A stretch of 64,000 bases of DNA from Ganoderma boninense (lineage: Eukaryota; Basidiomycota; Agaricomycetes; Polyporales; Polyporaceae), in the NCBI GenBank assembly GCA_002900995.3, contig CM035308.1, positions 1,116,001-1,180,000 on the forward strand, in the 5' to 3' direction. The notes under the pieces were generated by a model. It was not told where the DNA came from. It did not search any database and worked only from the letters and a program-made list of their open reading frames with translations. A program made the translations under genes and the position numbers. This document shows, piece by piece, positions 58,585-64,000 of this stretch; the stretch's first letter is position 1, and each line of letters starts with the position of its first letter.

Positions 58585-61290
58585 TCAATGCGCGATGATG
58601 CGTGCGCCGCCGCTCTGGATCTCGCGCTCTTTGATGAGGAGCACGCACACGCCTGAGATGGCGAAGATGACGATGCTCGCGTAGACGGGAACGGTGTGAT
58701 CGATGACCAGCAGGGATCCGCCCAGGATGGGGGCAATCATACCACCGCTGCAAATAGGCCATTAGTGCCTCCGCAGAACGAGAAGAGAGAGAGACGACGT
58801 ACACTCGAGATAGAGCAGAAGCGATACCGCACGCGGTCCCGCGAACTTTCGTCCCGAAGATTTCCGGGGTCCATCCGTACAGCACGGCATACATTGCCTT
58901 TGAGACCAGTCATCAGCATACCTCATATATGCGCGTGTAGATGAAGGTAGTACGTACTGTAGCACTGAGGCTGATCCCAACCGTACTCGCGCGCACCAAC
59001 CACGGATGTTCAACGATTGCGAACATCCAGCAAAAGAGCGCGGTGAGGAAGGTGCTTCCCGCGAGGGACCAGCGTCGGCCCAATGGAGACTCTATAAGCC
59101 AGGCACCAAGCTAGAAGATAGGAATTTGTGTGAGCGAGCTTGCGACTAGGGCCTTCACGTCCAAAACACTCACAATAGCCCCCGGACATCCCCCGAGAGA
59201 ATAGATGACCACGTCCCAAAGACTATCCTCAAGGGACTTCGGTGCCCCATTAGGATCACTCGATGGCGAGCGCGTCTCGAGCAGCTTCGGCAAGTAGACG
59301 TTGAACATCGTGTATGCTGCAACACGATATGTCAACGACACGTAAGGTCCACAAGGAAAGGTGCGCTTACCCAACGACATCCCGCACCACGCTGCCCACA
59401 CCAACAACGTCGTCCGCATCCACTCTGGCGACAGGACCATCGCGACACGGTCTATCCACGCCAGCGCCGAGCGGCGCATCCATCGCGGGAGCGCCCTGAA
59501 TACCGGGCCACCCTTACTCTCGATGTACTCCGACGCTGTCGACATTCTGCGCGACCGCCGGTGGGAGCTCGATGCCCCCCGACCCAATCGTGGTCTTGCT
59601 GTCACGAGAGGCTCCGTGGCCTCGTCGGCATCAGCGGCAGCCGGAGTAGTGGATGGCGGTCGGTTCTCGCCGGAGCGGAAGGTGGAGTTCGTCACATTCA
59701 GGGGCGTGCCGAACTGGTGTGTCCCGAGAGAGACGTCGGGCTCGCCAACAGCGCTGTAATGCGCAGCGTCTGGTGGTGCGGAGCGGAGCGCTTCGTTGCT
59801 TTGCTCAGGTGGGGTCGGGGCCTTTTGCGCCTCTTCATCCGTGCGAGTACTGGGAAGGCTAGTCTGGGTGATCGATCCCGACGCGGAAACGGTGTCGTCT
59901 ACGTCCTCTGGGTCTAGGAAGAGCTCTGAGCCGTTGAACTTGGAGATCATTTGCAGTGACTCTATCGCTTCTAGTGGACGCCCTGCATGCACGAGATATC
60001 TAGGAGACTCGTGCAGTCGAAAGAAGACCATGCGGGCCAAGAACATGGATAAGGTCTGAGCGCAAGAGGTTGGTTAGCTTGTAGGATAACCACTATATGG
60101 ACAATATCACTCACGATGAGTCCTAGGCTGATGAGAAGGTACTTCCAACCCATGTTCTGAGAAGCAGTGTCGCAAGGGGCAGGGGAAGGCGGACATGAGT
60201 TTCCAGGAATGACGAGAAGACCAATGATCGCCGACAACACCGCGCCGAAAGAGAAGAAGACGGAAAGGGCAGTTACAAGGTACTGCTTCCCGTTCGGCAT
60301 ATGCTCCAAAAGAAGGGTTCCGTCGGTTGGCATCGAACCCTAGCAAGGTATTGTATGAGTATGGAGGCAGGCAACTCAGGAATGGACTGACATACCCCAA
60401 CGGCGCTGCCGAGGAAGAACAGGGCGATACACAACCATACAAATGTGTTGGCGACGGAAGCGAGGATGCCAAACAAGGACGTCAAAAAGAGCGTGGCATT
60501 GAATGCCGTCGTCCGGCCCATGAGGTCGCTGCCTAGGAGCAAATCGCAATGTCAGCAAAAAGTCTACGAGGGAAGAAGCGTTCACTCACATGTACCCCAT
60601 CCGACAGCACCAAACATCATTCCTCCAAACATGGAAGACGATAGGAGACCAATATATCTATCCTGTACTGGAAGAAATGCGGTGAGATTAAGGCATAAAC
60701 GAGGCAAGAGATCAGGAAGAGGTGGATGAGGACGCTTAGGCAGAAGAGAAGAGGGTAAAACGTTTTGTTGGGTAGGAGGGACGGTGTATCGATTTCTGGA
60801 TCCCAAACGGAACATGGAATAGAGAAAGATAACATACCTAAGAAGTGCTGCTGCACTCGAGGGAGGATGATGGCTACTGCTTGGATCCACATCTGCTCAA
60901 CTGGTCAAAGACGCCGTTCCCAGCAACCGAGCCCACGTACGTTGTCCGCCAACCAGCCTAGGGCAGCGGATAAGGATATGATTCAGGTGCGGGGAACATA
61001 GACACTTACCGAATCCACACAGACAGAGGAGCGTCCACTGGTAGCTCCCTGAACGCGCCATACGCATGAGATACTTGCCTTTGCTCAACAACGGAGTGTC
61101 ACTCACCCATGCCTATGCGGTCGATGGTCCTGTCTAGAGGAGTCCTCCCATCATCCTCGGGGAGGTCGAAGCCCATGCCCTCGAGATCGACGTCGGAGCT
61201 GACGTCATCGTCAAACGAGTCCGAGACGGAAATGTAGCTCATGCGGGAAGAGGCCCAGAGACCAGATGCGCGAGGGTTGATAGCTGACAT
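58585..61290 (-). CDS. MFS transporter, SV2/SLC22-like
   Basis: Twelve-helix major facilitator. ATG 61290 opens an acidic cytosolic N-terminus (SDSFDDDVSSDVDLEGMG) leading into TPLDRTIDRIGMGSYQW and helix 1. The first-half signature SDLMGRTTAFNATLFLTSLFG and the ESPRYLVHAGRPLEAIESL motif after helix 6 are characteristic of SV2/SLC22/sugar-porter relatives. A long central loop of about 190 residues follows, rich in Ser/Thr/Pro, then helix 7 onward with GAWLIESPLGRRWSLAGSTF, TPEIFGTKVRGTACGIASAL and RVGGMIAPILGGSLLV. The chain ends GARIIAH at stop 58585-58587. Around ten short introns. The substrate cannot be told; organic ions, sugars or phosphate compounds are possible. It lies between the second and third F-box genes, on the opposite strand. 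Confidence 0.85.
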
Positions 61291-62524
61291 CTTTATCCAT
61301 GGAACGAGGAGAGAATATCGCGCAATAGCCGGGACAGGTTGAGTAATGCGGATCCCCGTATGGGAAGCCTGGGCGTTCTAGCGGCGAATGAGAACGAGAG
61401 GCGGGGGCAGTTGCAGTCGTCTGGAAGGTCGGTGATTGATAAGACGTCGCCATGAGGCACAATGAAGGACTGCCAACAAACACTGCTCACCAAGACTGCA
61501 CAAGACGGCGAGGACAGAGAGGAGTGCTTGTCGTTGGAGTGCGATGCCGCCAACCCACCCGCAGGCGGCACATCCCGTCAGCCCGGTCCGGATTAGTCGC
61601 AGTCAGCCGCGTCTTGTCTCTCCGCCTTCTTTCCCTCGACCCGCCAATCCCGAGCGGCACTGGCTTGCACAATGTGCGTCATTATTGTTCTTTGCTTCCG
61701 TCACCCCAACTCTCTGTAACTTGCAAGGGTCGACAAACGGCAACGACACGGCGATCCTTTGTTCTCCCGGCAAACCGCCGCAAAAATGCCTCCTCTGTGC
61801 CGCCAGTCTGCCGCCACCGGGGCCACAAGATGCGATGACCAATCCATCGTTGGTCACTGGCTGGATGGCTTGCTTACCGACAGCTTCCCGATTGTGAACG
61901 CCTCAATAGACTTATGGAAGAGGACCCGAGGGGAGAAGGGAGCAGAATTTGAATAAGTGGTCGGCCGGCGCTGACAGTACTTGGCTAGAGACTCCTTTGA
62001 CCTGTCACCTTTGAGGCTTCAAGTTTCCTCACTGCAAGACCTTGAGGACGGTGGCGGGAACGCAAAACACATAACTTACTCACTTCCGTCCAACGTTCAA
62101 CCACGTCCACGAGGTTGGTTGTGGCAACAGTACGGAGTGTTCGAGTCCAGGAAATGAAAGTCTGGTGGGTTGGGGCGCCACCAACGGAGTCGGCTGCGCC
62201 GCGTCATCTGACTATCGTCCAAACCCTTACAGACTCATATATGCGCCTCTAAGTATGCATCGTCCTCACGTCCCAGTCTGGCTTGTGCTGACTTCGAAGT
62301 TTTCGCTATGAAATTCGACGCTATTGTTCCTTTCTTTCCTTTCCCGATCCCGTTTATGGCCCTGCGAGGGTGGCTATCGTTGCCCTAGCGAGGTAATGCT
62401 TTGTTCTAATTGTTCAAAAACGCTTGCGTGTTCAACCAGGTCTTTTCAACCTCCTCTCAATATCACTTATCCAACTCTTCCTCCCAGCCTGTGGCTTGCC
62501 CTCATATTCCTCGTGTACGGTACG
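61291..62524. other. divergent intergenic region between MFS and F-box gene 3
   Basis: About 1.2 kb containing the promoters of the MFS gene (-) and F-box gene 3 (+). Open frames such as 61452-61838 (+) show no recognisable content. C/T-rich tracts precede F-box gene 3. Confidence 0.45.
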
Positions 62525-64000
62525 ATGCAGCAGTCTCTGAAGGTTTCAAACTTGCAAGACCTTCCTCCCAAGGCACTCCGCAGAATATGCGACATACTCA
62601 TCGACACGAAGACGCATAACCCATCCCTCCAAGATCCCTCGCCTAGTGACAACTACATTGGGCTGCATACTGTCCTCTCCCTTATAAGGACGTCTCGGGT
62701 TCTACACGAACATGCCGCAGATGCCCTCTGGGACACCATCCCCGGCTTTGGTATCCTTGTTTGCACGCTTCCGAGGGAGTTTTGGAGGCCTGTGAGGGTC
62801 GGGGGCCCTGCAGGTCCGATTGAACTGGTGCGTGTAGTGATCTGTTCTGTACATGCGCTTCTAACCTCAACCACTCTACCAGGAATTAATTTCAAATCGA
62901 CCGATGGGAGATGCAGATCTCCTTCGATTCAACCATTACGCCCCCCGCGTAAAGCGCATCCTCCTACCAAGCGCTTGCTTCCATCTCCCACCTGGCACAC
63001 GAGCCCTCTCATTCTCGCCGAACATATTGGACGCTTTTGAGTCCCGTCCATACGGACGGGTCCTTCCGAACCTTCGTGTCCTTTGCTGTTCCCCAGATCT
63101 ACGTCACTACGCCGATTTCTATCGCTCGTTCTCCGTCCTCTACGGTCCCAACGTCCAAGAGGTCTACACTCACTGTCCGTACATGAATCACACGGCCCCC
63201 AAGGTAGTTGAAAGCCACTGGAAGGAGACACTGGCAAGGCTACATGCTCTCGCACCTAACCTCACTTCCCTGAATCTAAACGCTAGCGATCAACCGTTCA
63301 GGTCCACAATTTCCTCCTTGCCGTCCAGGGTCGTGTCCGCCACTTCCCAGAATCTACATTCTCTCCGCCTTTGCCACTTGCCAATCAACCTCAATGCCGT
63401 TCGACACATCTCCGCGCTGCCTTTCTTGAGCGCATTGGCGGTCAGACTTGACGATGAGATCACTGCCAACGACCTCGTATTACTCTTCAGGCCACGCACT
63501 ACATGTTTCCCAGCCCTCAGAGAGCTCCATCTGTTCCACTCGCACAACATATTCCTCCTTACTCTCTTCATACACCTCACGCGACCCGCAAATGCACGCC
63601 TCTCTGTCATCGCTTGCTCCATCTTGGAGATGGGGGTCTCGTTCCACCTCGTCACGAACCTCTTGGACAACATCTTGGAGCACGAACACGTTCATAGCCT
63701 TACGGCCATATCTGTGAACTGCGCCATCGACCCCCAGTCTCCTGGGCCCCACGTGTTGACGGAGGCCCACCTCCGCCCGTTCTTCAAGCTAAACAAGCTC
63801 AGGTGGTTCCAGCTCGGCATTCGGTGCGACTTCGACATCAACAACTCCACACTGAGGAAGGTGGTCGCTGCGTGGCCGAATTTGACGGTGCTGATCCTGG
63901 GCCCGTCTGCGACCGCGAAGACGTCGAAGGTCAATCTGAACGGTCTCCTCCCGCTCGTGTGCGGATGCCCTCACCTTAAGACGCTAGGACTCACGATCGA
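62525..64000 (+). CDS. F-box protein 3 (partial, runs off window)
   Basis: Exon 1 is 62525-62827; after a 55-bp intron (62828-62882) exon 2 is open to the end of the window, giving at least 473 residues. The F-box reads LQDLPPKALRRICDILID, then HTVLSLIRTSRVLHEHAADA followed by LWDTIPG. Exon 2 opens with RPMGDADLLRFNHYAPRVKR, nearly the same as in gene 1, and the intron has the same phase and position. The repeat region is Leu-rich (LPNLRVLCCSPDLRHY, FPALRELHLFHSHN). It is the nearest paralogue of gene 1. The stop lies beyond the window; no frameshift was found in the part seen. Confidence 0.82.

Overview
The window looks like chromosomal DNA of a filamentous basidiomycete, most likely an Agaricomycete. 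Genes sit on both strands and are cut by many short introns (about 50-65 bp, GT...AG, donors mostly GTRNGT). The content fits such a fungus: a cytochrome P450, a GMC oxidoreductase, a GPI-type aspartic protease and a cluster of F-box proteins. All calls come from reading translations and splice sites by eye; no database search was run.

Layout. (1) 1-10,870 is a gene-poor stretch with no recognisable gene. (2) 10,871-20,000 is a dense housekeeping block: a Hos3-like histone deacetylase (-), divergent from a RING-H2 protein (+), a Gly/Gln-rich small protein (+), a Pet8-type mitochondrial S-adenosylmethionine carrier (-) and the tRNA-splicing endonuclease subunit Sen54 (+). (3) 20,699-26,387 holds a P450 and a membrane-anchored GMC oxidoreductase in tandem, a possible small oxidative gene pair. 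(4) 26,560-28,560 holds one or two uncharacterised minus-strand genes. (5) 28,991-43,155 holds a cyclopropane-fatty-acid-synthase-like methyltransferase (+), a Rif1 homologue (-), an isoprenylcysteine-carboxyl-methyltransferase-like membrane protein (+), an Rrn5-like Pol I factor with a possible histone fold (-) and a Ser-rich uncharacterised protein (+). (6) 43,800-52,205 holds a doubtful small multi-exon gene, the spliceosomal protein Prp6/Prp1 (+) and the aspartic protease (+). (7) 52,206-64,000 holds a 144-bp inverted repeat, then three F-box genes (+), two of them clearly related, with an SV2/SLC22-like MFS transporter (-) between the second and third; the third F-box gene runs off the window end.

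Most genes are independent housekeeping functions (chromatin, tRNA and mRNA splicing, rRNA transcription, replication timing/telomeres, SAM transport). Two pairs may be functionally linked: P450 plus GMC oxidase, and, loosely, the SAM carrier with the several SAM-dependent enzymes. The observations most worth checking are the inverted repeat beside the F-box cluster, the F-box family expansion with its conserved intron position, the P450-GMC pair, the histone-fold-like segment of the Rrn5-like protein, and the 10.8-kb gene-poor region.
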